DNA of 64,000 nt from Paenibacillus sp. FSL R7-0204 (GTDB taxonomy: Bacteria > Bacillota > Bacilli > Paenibacillales > Paenibacillaceae), in NCBI RefSeq assembly GCF_038002225.1, contig NZ_JBBOCA010000001.1:4340001-4404000 (forward strand). The letters are read 5' to 3'. The notes beneath the pieces are model-generated. The model saw nothing but the letters and a program-made list of their open reading frames with translations, searched no databases and was not told where the DNA came from. Each line of letters begins with the position of its first letter. Position 1 is the first letter of the stretch. Below are positions 27,061 to 36,077 of this stretch, piece by piece. Position numbers and translations under genes: made by a program.

Positions 27061-27942
27061 ATGACTATTGCACAGCTTCAATATTTTATGACTATTCGTA
27101 AATATCTTAGCTTCTCCAGCGCAGCAGATGAGCTGTGTATCACCCAGTCCGCGATATCCAAACAGATCAAATCCCTGGAAGGCGAGCTGAACACCCTGCT
27201 GTTCGACCGAAGGACACGGACGATCAGCCTGACTCCTGCCGGGGAAGAATTCGTATTATATGCCGAGAAAATCCTGGCCAATTACAATGAGATGATGTCA
27301 AACATGAAGAAGCATGAGCTGCTCGAAACAGGCCATTTATCCATTGCAACCATTCCCGTGATGTCCCAATATGGCATGACCTCAATAATTGCCGGATTTA
27401 CAGGGATGTACCCGCAGGTCAAATTGCATCTGATTGAAAAAGAAAATGATAGCATATTATCCATGCTCCGCAATGGCGAGGTGGATGTAGCGTTCATGCG
27501 TACAAACTATATCCCGGAGGGGCTCGCCGAGGTTCATCCGCTGGTGGAGGATTTCTTAGTGCTGGTAGTCTCCAAGGATCACCCCCTGGCTAATCAGGCC
27601 TCCGTGGATCTGGACCGGGTGCAGAGCGATAAATTCATTCTGCTGAACTCCACTTCGGGTATTTATACTACCTGTATGGAAGAGTGCCGCAAGGCCGGCT
27701 TCACCCCTGAGGTTCTATTCACCAATAGCCGGATTGAGACCATTATGGAACTCGTTGCCGAGAATCTTGGCGTAACCCTATTGATGGACCAGGTTGCCCG
27801 CTACGCGGATCATCCCAGGCTTAGTATCGTACCGCTGACGAACCCGGTTCTTAGCTCGGTTGCTATTGTAAATCCCAAGAATAAACAGAACACGGAGAGC
27901 GTCACGGCATTTATGGACTATGTAATTCAATCATCATCCTGA
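27061..27942 (+). CDS. LysR-family transcriptional regulator
   Basis: 293 residues. The N-terminal helix-turn-helix reads AQLQYFMTI, LSFSSAADELCITQSAISKQIKSLE; the usual two-lobed effector domain follows. It diverges from the flavoprotein reductase gene with 98 bases between, the standard geometry for a LysR activator and its target. A following MFS gene on the same strand is 171 bases away. ATG 27061 is preceded only by a weak AGGATGA. Confidence 0.93.
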   Translation: MTIAQLQYFMTIRKYLSFSSAADELCITQSAISKQIKSLEGELNTLLFDRRTRTISLTPAGEEFVLYAEKILANYNEMMSNMKKHELLETGHLSIATIPVMSQYGMTSIIAGFTGMYPQVKLHLIEKENDSILSMLRNGEVDVAFMRTNYIPEGLAEVHPLVEDFLVLVVSKDHPLANQASVDLDRVQSDKFILLNSTSGIYTTCMEECRKAGFTPEVLFTNSRIETIMELVAENLGVTLLMDQVARYADHPRLSIVPLTNPVLSSVAIVNPKNKQNTESVTAFMDYVIQSSS

Positions 27943-27989
27943 AATTGAATTGTAACAAATTTCACATTCTCCTTCGGAAGTAAAGTTTA

Positions 27990-28003
27990 CCTTGGCGCCA
28001 AGG
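27990..28003. promoter_or_regulatory. perfect 14-base palindrome
   Basis: CCTTGGCGCCAAGG lies 47 bases after the LysR stop and 110 bases before the MFS start. It could be an operator or a weak terminator stem. No T-tract follows. Confidence 0.3.
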
Positions 28004-28113
28004 CATGACTACATTCTAAACGCGGGGCGCCCGTTCAAACAATTCCAATATAGCAAGCATCTATTCCATTAAGGAAAATAACAGACCTGAAACGGTTCCC
28101 TGGAGGATTCATC

Positions 28114-29346
28114 ATGGCAAAACCCTTTTTTCCGCGGCTGGAGGGAAACAGCCGGGGCTGCTTGACCTTTGAGCCTTTTTTCCTGATTCCCTACAGCATG
28201 TTCTCTACCTATGCCACCCTGTACATGTATGAGCTTGGATTGACCGAGCTGAACATCGGCTGGATAACGACGATCGGACTCATCGTACAGGTATTCTCCT
28301 CTTTGCTGAGCGGATATTTAACGGACCGGCTGGGACGCAAGCGGGCTATTCTGTATTTTGACCTGCTTAGCTGGAGCCTCGCCACCTTGTTATGGGCCTT
28401 CTCACAGAATCTGTGGTTTTTCGTGGCGGCCGCGGTGATTAACGGCTTCCAGCGTGTGCCGCATATCGCCTTTTACTGCCTGATTGTTGAAGATACCCGC
28501 CCCGCTGACCGGACCTATGTATTCACACTGCTGCAAATTATCGGGGTGATCGGAGGCCTTTTCGCACCGCTGGGCGGTCTGCTTGTCCACCAGTATGGCA
28601 TGGTCACGGGCATGAGAATCATGTACGTGCTGGCTTTTCTCTTCATGACCTTCCAGTTCGTGGGCCGTCATCTAACCACCAGGGAGACCGAGGCCGGCAT
28701 CCGCAAAAGGCAGGAAACCCGGGAGCTCGGCCTGCGGGAGAGTATGATCGAATACGGCGGCGCCTTCCGTGACCTCGGGGCTGAGCGCAATCTGCTGCTG
28801 ATCTTCGGCGTATACATTCTGTTCAACTTCCAGGCTACGCTGAAAAGCACCTACCTGTACCTGTATCTGGCAGATTATATCCATCTGGACAGCGGCATCC
28901 TCTCTCTGTTCCCCGCAGTGTCCTCAGTCATCATGCTGCTGACCCTGTGGCTGCTGATGCCCAGAATCCCGGATGAGAGTGCTAACCGCGCCATGATGGC
29001 AGGCTTCGGCTTATCCGCTCTGTCGAATGTCATGCTGGTCCTCTACCCGTCAGCGAGCTTTGTCTGGATCGGGCTGAGCACCATTCTGGCAGCCGTAGGC
29101 CTGATGATCAGTTCTCCTTATCTCGAAGCAGCCGTGCAGAACGCCATTGATGATGATAAGCGGGCCAAGGTCTTCTCCATGTTGTCCGTCCTGATCCTGG
29201 TATTCACCGCTCCTGCGGGCATTATCGGAGGCTGGGCGTACAAGCTCGACCCGAGAATTCCGTTGTGGCTGGTAACCGCAGCATTCGCCGCCTCTTATCT
29301 GCTGCTGTATCTATACCGCAGACGGACAGCTCCTCAGAGCGCATGA
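28114..29346 (+). CDS. MFS transporter
   Basis: 410 residues with 12 predicted helices. The conserved loop 2-3 motif of the major facilitator superfamily is present as GYLTDRLGRKRA. GGAGG lies 7 bases before ATG 28114. Probable drug/solute exporter or sugar porter; the family does not reveal the substrate. Stands alone; it ends at a bidirectional terminator shared with the Mrp operon. Confidence 0.9.
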   Translation: MAKPFFPRLEGNSRGCLTFEPFFLIPYSMFSTYATLYMYELGLTELNIGWITTIGLIVQVFSSLLSGYLTDRLGRKRAILYFDLLSWSLATLLWAFSQNLWFFVAAAVINGFQRVPHIAFYCLIVEDTRPADRTYVFTLLQIIGVIGGLFAPLGGLLVHQYGMVTGMRIMYVLAFLFMTFQFVGRHLTTRETEAGIRKRQETRELGLRESMIEYGGAFRDLGAERNLLLIFGVYILFNFQATLKSTYLYLYLADYIHLDSGILSLFPAVSSVIMLLTLWLLMPRIPDESANRAMMAGFGLSALSNVMLVLYPSASFVWIGLSTILAAVGLMISSPYLEAAVQNAIDDDKRAKVFSMLSVLILVFTAPAGIIGGWAYKLDPRIPLWLVTAAFAASYLLLYLYRRRTAPQSA

Positions 29347-29363
29347 ACCAAGCCAAAAATAAC

Positions 29364-29410
29364 AAAAGGGATGTCCGTAGCAGCACTGTGCTGTGGACAT
29401 CCCTGTTTTT
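29364..29410. terminator. bidirectional terminator
   Basis: AGGGATGTCC pairs with GGACATCCCT around an 18-base loop that can itself fold (AGCAC/GTGCT). A T5 follows on the plus strand and a T4 stretch on the minus strand, between the convergent MFS and mrpG genes. Confidence 0.85.
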
Positions 29411-29813
29411 ATGGTGATGCATCAGTTTTCACACGTTCCGTTGCCTGTTCCGCTGCTTGCTCCTTTTCCAGCGCCTCCTTGAGATCATCCTGGACGCGGC
29501 GGCTCCAGAGCGGAACACCAGAACGGTAGGCCGCGCGGCCTGTCAGATGAGCAGAGAGCGGCGAAGTCATGAAGACGAACACGATTCCGAGCAGCAGCTT
29601 CGCACTGATGAAATCGAGGAAGAAGGCGAAATACAGGAATGCGCCGCTGAGTACACAGAGCACACCGAGCGTAGCACTTTTGGCAGCGGCATGTGATCTT
29701 AAGTAGACATCGGGCAAGCGGATCAGCCCTACAGAGCTGACTGCGCTAAGCAAGGCTCCGGTCAGAATCAGCAGGACAAACACATACTCAATGACCGTCT
29801 TGATCATGTCCAT
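29409..29813 (-). CDS. mrpG: Mrp/Mnh cation antiporter subunit G
   Basis: 134 residues with three membrane helices and the MrpG signature GLIRLPDVYLRSHAAAKSATLG. ATG 29813 follows GGGGAGTGG and overlaps the end of mrpF by 26 bases. The longer in-frame extension upstream lies inside mrpF and is not conserved. Last gene of the operon. Small structural subunit of the Na+(Li+,K+)/H+ antiporter complex. Confidence 0.93.
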   Translation of the reverse strand: MDMIKTVIEYVFVLLILTGALLSAVSSVGLIRLPDVYLRSHAAAKSATLGVLCVLSGAFLYFAFFLDFISAKLLLGIVFVFMTSPLSAHLTGRAAYRSGVPLWSRRVQDDLKEALEKEQAAEQATERVKTDASP

Positions 29814-30081
29814 GTTCAAACACCACTCCCCTTTCGATATATCTGGCCAAGGCCATCGTCCCGATAAAAGAGAGGATTCCAATCAGAAGAATATATTCTA
29901 TAAAGGCTTGTGTCTTGAACAGGACCGAGAGGACTGCCACCATCGCCAGCAGATTGATACCGATAGTATCGAGTGCGGCAACCCGGTCAGGCAGCGATGG
30001 CCCCTTAACCAGTCTCCAGGCACAGATAGCAATGGAGATGACCATGATCGACAGCGCCAGCATAAGAATTGATTGAATCAT
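29788..30081 (-). CDS. mrpF: Mrp/Mnh cation antiporter subunit F
   Basis: 97 residues with three membrane helices and the MrpF motif GPSLPDRVAALDTIGIN. Start ATG 30081 overlaps the mrpE stop by 4 bases. The length agrees with the family (about 90-95). Confidence 0.94.
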   Translation of the reverse strand: MIQSILMLALSIMVISIAICAWRLVKGPSLPDRVAALDTIGINLLAMVAVLSVLFKTQAFIEYILLIGILSFIGTMALARYIERGVVFEHGHDQDGH

Positions 30082-30563
30082 GAACGGGTCACCTCCTGAA
30101 TCGCGCGTTCAAAGGTATTACGGATATTCGCATCGAACTGCTCCACATCCTGAATGTCCATGGCATGAATGTATAAGGTCCGGTTGTCTTTGGACACCTC
30201 CAACACGACAGAACCCGGCGTAAGGCAGAGCATTGTGATCAGCACGGCTACTTCCCAGTCCGACTCCAGTTCGGTATGGTACATCAGGATAGCCGGACGG
30301 ATATTGAGATTCGGTCTGAGCACCGCCTTCACCACTACATAGCTGGATACCAACAGTTCGCGCAACAGCAAGGCTCCCAGCTTCAGAATCGCCCATACTT
30401 TGCCAAGATATAGCCGGCCGTCGAAGAAGCGCCGCATGACCACCAGCACGGCCACCCCCAGCACATAACCGATGATGAAGCCGGAGGCCGTCCAGTCATT
30501 ATTCAGGAACATCCACAGGAAGGCAATCATGAGATTCAATAATATTTGAAAGGCCATCTTCAT
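30078..30563 (-). CDS. mrpE: Mrp/Mnh cation antiporter subunit E
   Basis: 161 residues, with N-terminal helices and the conserved tail (TMLCLTPGSVVLEVS, YIHAMDI), typical of MrpE. Overlaps mrpD by 4 bases and mrpF by 4 bases; a tightly coupled operon. Confidence 0.94.
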   Translation of the reverse strand: MKMAFQILLNLMIAFLWMFLNNDWTASGFIIGYVLGVAVLVVMRRFFDGRLYLGKVWAILKLGALLLRELLVSSYVVVKAVLRPNLNIRPAILMYHTELESDWEVAVLITMLCLTPGSVVLEVSKDNRTLYIHAMDIQDVEQFDANIRNTFERAIQEVTRS

Positions 30564-32041
30564 CGACTCCTTATGACAGCATTAATATACGCTGCCGGAT
30601 CAGCGAGGACTGCGCCGGCCTGTATTACATAGCCGTTCACCAGCTCAGCGCCGATACCCATTAGGATGACTAGAACAAACAGCACAGCAGCCGGTACCAT
30701 CATCGCTTTGTAGCGCAGAGGGCGGATTTCTTCATCGCTCTTCTCGCCCCCCCAGAATACCTGCTGGAACACTTTGATCAGTGAATACAAGACCACGAAG
30801 CTGGAAGCCAGGGCGATAAGCGCAAGCACAGTGTGCTGCTCGCCGAAGCCGCTGCGGACCATCATGACCTTCCCGGCAAAACCGCTAAGCGGAGGAACGC
30901 CGACCAGCGCCAGCGTCAGGACGAAGAACATCCAGCCCGTCCACGGATACCGGCGGATCAGACCGCCCATCAGCCTGAGTTGCTCCGTCCCCGAAGCCGC
31001 GACAATCAGCCCGCCCAGGAAGAACAGCAACGCTTTGGCAACCATATCGTGCATCAGATAGAATACAACCCCGCTAAGCGAATCCTGGGTAGCCACGGAG
31101 ATGCCGAAGGCGATGAAGCCGACACTGATGACAATATTATAATTGAATATCCGGCTTAGATCATTATAGGCGAGTGCCCCTATGGCTCCAAGAATCATAG
31201 TGGCCCCTGCCATCCAGCCGATCAGCGAATAGGTCAGACCCATATCATGGACAAAAATCAGTGAGAACATTCTGGTGATCGCATACAGCCCCACCTTGGT
31301 AAGCAGTGCGCCGAACAATGCCCTTACCGCCTGCGGAGGAGCGCTGTACGAATCCGGCAGCCAGAAGAACAGCAGCAGGCCCGCTTTGAGCGAGAACACC
31401 AGCAGCAGAAGCACGGCAATCACATTCATCACCCCGCCCTGCCCGGCCTCTCCCACACGGATGGCCAGATGAGCCATATTAAGCGTGCCTGTCGCAGCGT
31501 ACAAATAGGCAATCGCCGCTACGAACAAGGTGGAGGAAATTACGTTGACAAGGATATACTTGAGTGTCTCGCGCAGCTGTACCCGGGTTCCACCCAAGAC
31601 AATCATGGCGTAGGAAGCAACCAGCAGCACCTCAAAGCAGACAAACAGGTTGAACAGGTCACCCGTCAGGAACGAGCCGAACACGCCGGTGAGCAGGAAA
31701 TGGAAGAACGTATAATAGTAGAAACGTTCCCGCTCCTCACCGATGCTTGCGAAGGAGAAGAACAGACAAGCTGCCCCTACCACCGCAGCCGTCAAGACGA
31801 GCAGCGCTGCGAACATGTCGGCTACAAAGACGATGCCGTAAGGCGGTAGCCATCCTCCCATATACAGCGTCTGAATCCCGTCCGTACGGACCTGGTACAC
31901 AATGATAAGCGCTACTGCGATGTTCACCAGCACACTGATGGCGCTGAGGATACGCTGAAGCTTAATTCGTTCCTTGAGAAAAATCAGGATGACCGCCGTA
32001 AAGGCCGGAATCAGCAAAGGCAGCACCAGCAGGTTGTTCAT
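30560..32041 (-). CDS. mrpD: Mrp/Mnh cation antiporter subunit D
   Basis: 493 residues, about 14 helices, homologous to complex I antiporter-like subunits NuoL/M/N. Proton-channel features are visible: a Glu in TM5 (NLFVCFEVLL) and a Lys-containing half channel (VLLLLVFSLKAGLLLFFWLP), plus the LPDSYSAPP loop. One of the two large ion-translocating subunits of the complex. Overlaps mrpC by 4 bases. Confidence 0.95.
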   Translation of the reverse strand: MNNLLVLPLLIPAFTAVILIFLKERIKLQRILSAISVLVNIAVALIIVYQVRTDGIQTLYMGGWLPPYGIVFVADMFAALLVLTAAVVGAACLFFSFASIGEERERFYYYTFFHFLLTGVFGSFLTGDLFNLFVCFEVLLVASYAMIVLGGTRVQLRETLKYILVNVISSTLFVAAIAYLYAATGTLNMAHLAIRVGEAGQGGVMNVIAVLLLLVFSLKAGLLLFFWLPDSYSAPPQAVRALFGALLTKVGLYAITRMFSLIFVHDMGLTYSLIGWMAGATMILGAIGALAYNDLSRIFNYNIVISVGFIAFGISVATQDSLSGVVFYLMHDMVAKALLFFLGGLIVAASGTEQLRLMGGLIRRYPWTGWMFFVLTLALVGVPPLSGFAGKVMMVRSGFGEQHTVLALIALASSFVVLYSLIKVFQQVFWGGEKSDEEIRPLRYKAMMVPAAVLFVLVILMGIGAELVNGYVIQAGAVLADPAAYINAVIRSR

Positions 32042-32373
32042 GGTCTCTCCCCCTTGCTTCCTTCCACATCATCCGTCCCGGCCGAGCGGTAAGCCCGGTA
32101 GGCCAGAACGATGAAGAACGCGGATACCCCAAAGCTGATTACAATGGAAGTCAGGATAAGCGCCTGCGGCAGCGGATCGACATAACTGTCCGCCTTCTCG
32201 CCAAGCAGAGGTGAAGCGCCCGTCTTCAGGCCGGCCATCGTCAGCAGCAGCAGATGCACGCCATGAGTCAGCAGCGTCGTCCCGAGCAGGATGCGGAGCA
32301 GACTTTTGGACAGGACCAGATAGACACCTACGGTAAACAAGACACCGATCGCCAGGGCAATAAGGATCTCCAT
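32038..32373 (-). CDS. mrpC: Mrp/Mnh cation antiporter subunit C
   Basis: 111 residues with three helices, NuoK-like. Conserved PLPQALILTSIVISFGVSA. Start ATG 32373 shares its A with the mrpA stop. Confidence 0.95.
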   Translation of the reverse strand: MEILIALAIGVLFTVGVYLVLSKSLLRILLGTTLLTHGVHLLLLTMAGLKTGASPLLGEKADSYVDPLPQALILTSIVISFGVSAFFIVLAYRAYRSAGTDDVEGSKGERP

Positions 32374-35231
32374 TAGTTATCCCTCCCGATCGTAAAGATA
32401 ATATTCATCGTGACACCGATCACCGAGAGGTAAACTCCCAGATCGAACAGCATCGCCGTGGTCAGCTCCGTCTTGCCCATGACCGGCAGTTCAAAGTAGC
32501 CGAAGGCTTGGGTCAGGAACGGAGCGTCGAAGACAAAGGAACCGATTCCGGTGAGAAAAGCGATCATAATCCCGACTGCGATTAACTTGCGGTAATCGAC
32601 TGGCAGCACCTTCTCTACAAACTCCGTACCGAAGGCAATCGCAATCAGTACAAGCGCCGCAGCAGCCATCAAGGCTCCGATAAAGCCGCCGCCCGGCTGA
32701 TTATGACCCGCGAAGAACAGGTACAGGGAGAACGTGATGATGATCACGAAGGCTACTTTTGCCACCGATTGCAGCAATACATCATTGCTGCGGGTATAGC
32801 GGCGCGTGCTGGACTCCGGTTTGTTTCTGGTCAGAACAGGCGTATGATCCTGCTCCAGCTGCAGCTTGATCATCGAGTAGATGGCCAGCGACGCCAGCCC
32901 CAGCACCGTAATTTCGAACATGGTATCGAAGCCGCGGAAGTCCACCAGCAGGACATTGACGATGTTCTTGCCGCCGCCAAGCTTGTAACTATTCTCCACA
33001 TAGTAGGTTGAGATAGACTCGAACGGACTGCTGCCGAGCGCCGCCAGCGCCACCAGCGTCATCGTGATCCCGAAGCCTAAGGCAATGATCAGTCTCGGCA
33101 CCTTGACCCGCAGCTTCACCTTCTCCCGCTTCAGCTTGGGCAGATGCCGGAAGCAGAGCAGGAACAGCGTGACGGAGACCACCTCCACAATCATCTGGGT
33201 AAGGGCCAGATCAGGTGCGCGGAACAGAATGAAGAGCAGGGTCACCATATAACCGACCATTCCCGTCAGCAGGATCGCCGAGACTCTAGACTTCGCGAAC
33301 GGAATGGCGAGCGCGCCTGTCAGCAGGACCAGTACGGCAACAACCTCAAAGAAGGTGACCGGAGCGTAGCTCCCCTGGCCGAACGTAATGCCCTCCGAAT
33401 ACAGCATCGTCCCGCCGACTACGGCAATAATCAGAGTGAAAATGTACATCAGATAATGACGCATCGAACCGGTCATGTATAGCCCTGTCACTGCACGGGA
33501 CAGTCCCTCCACGAGACGGATACTCCCGTCATATACCTGTGTCAGCGTGAGGCCGCTGCGCCATTCCTTATCAACAAGGCTGAAGCGGCCATATACACGG
33601 TATACGATAATCCCCAGAAGGATCACGCCCAGTGTCATCCAGACCTCGGCGGTGAACCCGTGCCAGAAATAGATATTCACATAAAAAGGTGAGCTGGCTG
33701 CAAGCTCCGGATGAATGGCATTCATCCCCGGCACGATCAGTGTCCCCGAGAGGATGTTCGGGAAGAAGCCGGTGACAACGGCCAGCAGTGCCAGAATTAC
33801 TGGCGGAAGCAGAAGGCCGAAGGGCGCTTCATGCGGTTTTTTGTCCAGCTTCTCCGGCTGATATTTGCCGAAGAAGGTATGGAAGACCATAATCATGCTG
33901 TATGCAAAGGTAAATATGCTTGCAATCCACGCCAGCACCGGGAATATTGTAAAGAAGGCCCCGGGGCTGAAGATATCCAGCTGTCTGATATTCAGCACAG
34001 CCGTGAAGAACATTTCCTTGCTCAGGAATCCGGCAAACGGCGGAAGACCCGCCATTGAGAAGCTGCCGATCAGCGCTAACGTGAAGGTTACCGGCATCAG
34101 AGACACCAGCCCGCCCAGCTTGCGCAGATCACGGGTATTCGTCTCATGGTCGACAATTCCGACTACCATGAAGAGCGAACCTTTGAATATGGCATGATTA
34201 ATTAAATGAAAGAGTGCTGCCGTTGTTGCGGCGGTATAGAATACAGCCTGTTCCCCTGTATAGAAGGAAGCTGCTGATCCCATGCCGAGTAATCCCATAA
34301 TCAGACCGAGTTGGCTGATTGTAGAATAAGCTAACAGAGCCTTCAGGTCCGTCTGCTTCATCGCCTGGATCGATCCATAGATCAAGGTGATCAGGCCGAC
34401 GCCCGACACTATCCAAAACCACTCATGTTGCCCCGCAAACACCGGGCTGAACCGTGCTACCAGATATAAACCAGCTTTGACCATGGTCGCTGAATGCAGA
34501 TACGCACTGACCGGGGTCGGCGCTTCCATCGCATCAGGCAGCCAGATGTGGAATGGAAACTGGGCCGATTTGGTGAAGGCACCCAGCAGAATAAGCAGCA
34601 TTGCGGGAATGAACAGCGTCTGTCCGCTGATGTCGCCCACCTGGCTCCAGATCTCGCGGATGCTGAAGGTACCTGTCATCACATACAACATCAGGAAGCC
34701 TGCGAACATCGCCAGACCGCCGAAGACAGTGATCAGCATCGACTTTTGCGCGCCGTAGCGTGATTTCTGTCTCCGGTGCCAGTAGGCAATCAGAAGGAAG
34801 GATGAGACGCTCGTAAGCTCCCAGAATCCGTATAACACCATCAGGTTATCGGATAGGACGACTCCCAGCATAGCTCCCATGAAGAGCAGCAGATATACAT
34901 AGAATGGAGTCAGCTCTTCCTTGCGTTTGTCCAGATAGAATATGGAATAGATAAAGACCAGGGTGCCCATTCCCGTGATTAACAAGGCGAACAGAAGACT
35001 TAATCCATCCAGATGGAAGACCAGATCTATCCCAAGGGAAGGAATCCATGGCAGTGTCTCATATCCGAGATCCCCTCCCTTGATGACCGGAATCCGGGTA
35101 AAAAAGTAGATAAATAACATCAGCGGTGCAGCCAGTACAAGCCATCCTCTATGGAGCTTGCGTACCCTCCCGCGTAGAAGCGCTATCATCAGGGCCATAA
35201 GAAACGGAACAAGAACGGTTATATGCAGCAA
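32373..35231 (-). CDS. mrpA: Mrp/Mnh cation antiporter subunit A fused to subunit B
   Basis: About 952 residues. The N-terminal ~500 residues are the NuoL-like channel module (VVLYGFWELTSVSSFLLIAYWH, FHIWLPDAMEAPTPVSAYLHSATMVKAG). The MrpA C-terminal domain follows, and the last ~140 residues (HNQPGGGFIGALMAA, FDLGVYLSVIGV) are a complete MrpB subunit. There is no separate mrpB gene, so A and B are fused as in group-2 Mrp systems. TTG 35231 has AAAAGGAGG at 6 bases. TTG 35237 would be only 1 base from that site. The gene follows the usp-like gene by 66-72 bases. The complex exchanges Na+ (or other monovalent cations) for protons in pH and salt homeostasis. Confidence 0.94.
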   Translation of the reverse strand: MLHITVLVPFLMALMIALLRGRVRKLHRGWLVLAAPLMLFIYFFTRIPVIKGGDLGYETLPWIPSLGIDLVFHLDGLSLLFALLITGMGTLVFIYSIFYLDKRKEELTPFYVYLLLFMGAMLGVVLSDNLMVLYGFWELTSVSSFLLIAYWHRRQKSRYGAQKSMLITVFGGLAMFAGFLMLYVMTGTFSIREIWSQVGDISGQTLFIPAMLLILLGAFTKSAQFPFHIWLPDAMEAPTPVSAYLHSATMVKAGLYLVARFSPVFAGQHEWFWIVSGVGLITLIYGSIQAMKQTDLKALLAYSTISQLGLIMGLLGMGSAASFYTGEQAVFYTAATTAALFHLINHAIFKGSLFMVVGIVDHETNTRDLRKLGGLVSLMPVTFTLALIGSFSMAGLPPFAGFLSKEMFFTAVLNIRQLDIFSPGAFFTIFPVLAWIASIFTFAYSMIMVFHTFFGKYQPEKLDKKPHEAPFGLLLPPVILALLAVVTGFFPNILSGTLIVPGMNAIHPELAASSPFYVNIYFWHGFTAEVWMTLGVILLGIIVYRVYGRFSLVDKEWRSGLTLTQVYDGSIRLVEGLSRAVTGLYMTGSMRHYLMYIFTLIIAVVGGTMLYSEGITFGQGSYAPVTFFEVVAVLVLLTGALAIPFAKSRVSAILLTGMVGYMVTLLFILFRAPDLALTQMIVEVVSVTLFLLCFRHLPKLKREKVKLRVKVPRLIIALGFGITMTLVALAALGSSPFESISTYYVENSYKLGGGKNIVNVLLVDFRGFDTMFEITVLGLASLAIYSMIKLQLEQDHTPVLTRNKPESSTRRYTRSNDVLLQSVAKVAFVIIITFSLYLFFAGHNQPGGGFIGALMAAAALVLIAIAFGTEFVEKVLPVDYRKLIAVGIMIAFLTGIGSFVFDAPFLTQAFGYFELPVMGKTELTTAMLFDLGVYLSVIGVTMNIIFTIGRDN

Positions 35232-35303
35232 AGGCAAGCCTCCTTTTCCCTTCAGTGGTATAGGTTGTGAACACTGGTACTTACTTCCTTACAACAAGAC
35301 CGG

Positions 35304-35930
35304 TTATAGCGGATCGGCCAAGTTCCCTTCACAGATATGCAAATATCTTGCTTTACCATCTTGCTCAATTTTGAACAAGCCATTCTCAAACTCGGTATGC
35401 AATTCGTGGAAGTATTTCCCTTTAATGAAGTCTGTACCTTCCGGCTCATCGCTGAGCTGATACATTCCCTCGTTCTTCACCAAATAAGCGGTTACTCCTT
35501 CTTCATGGGTCTCTTCCAGCCCGGCGCGCATACGTTGAACTGCAACCACATGCAGATCCATCATCTTCATCTTGCTGATCAGCTCATTGACGAAGTTACG
35601 CTTGGTCAACTCCTGCCACAGAGTCTGGGCGGATTGCCCGATAATAATCTGAGTGACTTCATGCTCCTCAGCCGCTTCAACGATCACATCCGTAGTCTTG
35701 CGGCCGCGGCGTTTGCGGACCATGAACTCAGCGCCGGCTTCTTCAGCCAGACGTTTCCAGACTGCCATATACATTTCTTTGCTTTGATTATATTCATCAC
35801 TGTCTGAACTATCCACATTGAGCACATATAGCGGTGCTCCGATCATCTCGGATAACTGGACTCCACGCCGGATCAAACGCTCGCCGTGCGGGCCGTAATG
35901 AACACATACCATAATCTTTTCCTTGTGAAT
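35304..35930 (-). CDS. KdpD-like universal stress protein, likely first gene of the mrp operon
   Basis: About 209 residues. The fold is a universal-stress-protein domain of the KdpD type (IMVCVHYGPHGERLIRRG, LYVLNVD, TQIIIGQSAQTLWQ, DLHVVAV), then a ~70-residue C-terminal extension (FIKGKYFHELHTEFENG). There is no kinase domain. The first ATG (35912) would have no ribosome site and would cut into the first beta strand. ATT at 35930, in frame, has a perfect AGGAGGG 8 bases upstream and gives an MHKEKIMVCV start as in related proteins, so I place the start there. Short KdpD-like Usp proteins are known in Bacillales and are linked to potassium or c-di-AMP signalling. Its place before mrpA suggests a regulatory role in cation homeostasis. 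Confidence 0.8.
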   Translation of the reverse strand: MHKEKIMVCVHYGPHGERLIRRGVQLSEMIGAPLYVLNVDSSDSDEYNQSKEMYMAVWKRLAEEAGAEFMVRKRRGRKTTDVIVEAAEEHEVTQIIIGQSAQTLWQELTKRNFVNELISKMKMMDLHVVAVQRMRAGLEETHEEGVTAYLVKNEGMYQLSDEPEGTDFIKGKYFHELHTEFENGLFKIEQDGKARYLHICEGNLADPL

Positions 35931-35966
35931 GACTTTCGCCCTCCTGTTAACATGGGCCGGAAATAC

Positions 35967-36057
35967 AAAAGGAGCCTAATGGCGTTAGGCCCCTTTCTGT
36001 TGTTTCAAACCCTGAAAGTTATACCTAAATTATATCTATTCCGATGCTGTTTGTAAA
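35967..36057 (-). promoter_or_regulatory. strong promoter and leader hairpin before usp-mrp operon
   Basis: On the minus strand TTTACA (36057-36052) and TATAAT (36034-36029) are 17 bases apart, a near-consensus sigma-A promoter. About 25 bases after the likely start, AAAGG(G)GCCTAA pairs with TTAGGC(T)CCTTTT (35996-35967), followed by a broken T-tract (TTTTGTATTT). This is a terminator-like hairpin in the leader, ahead of the operon's first ribosome site. It may act as an attenuator. It could also end transcripts from the metallophosphatase operon upstream. Confidence 0.7.
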
Positions 36058-36077
36058 GTTTACGGACAAGTGCACGT

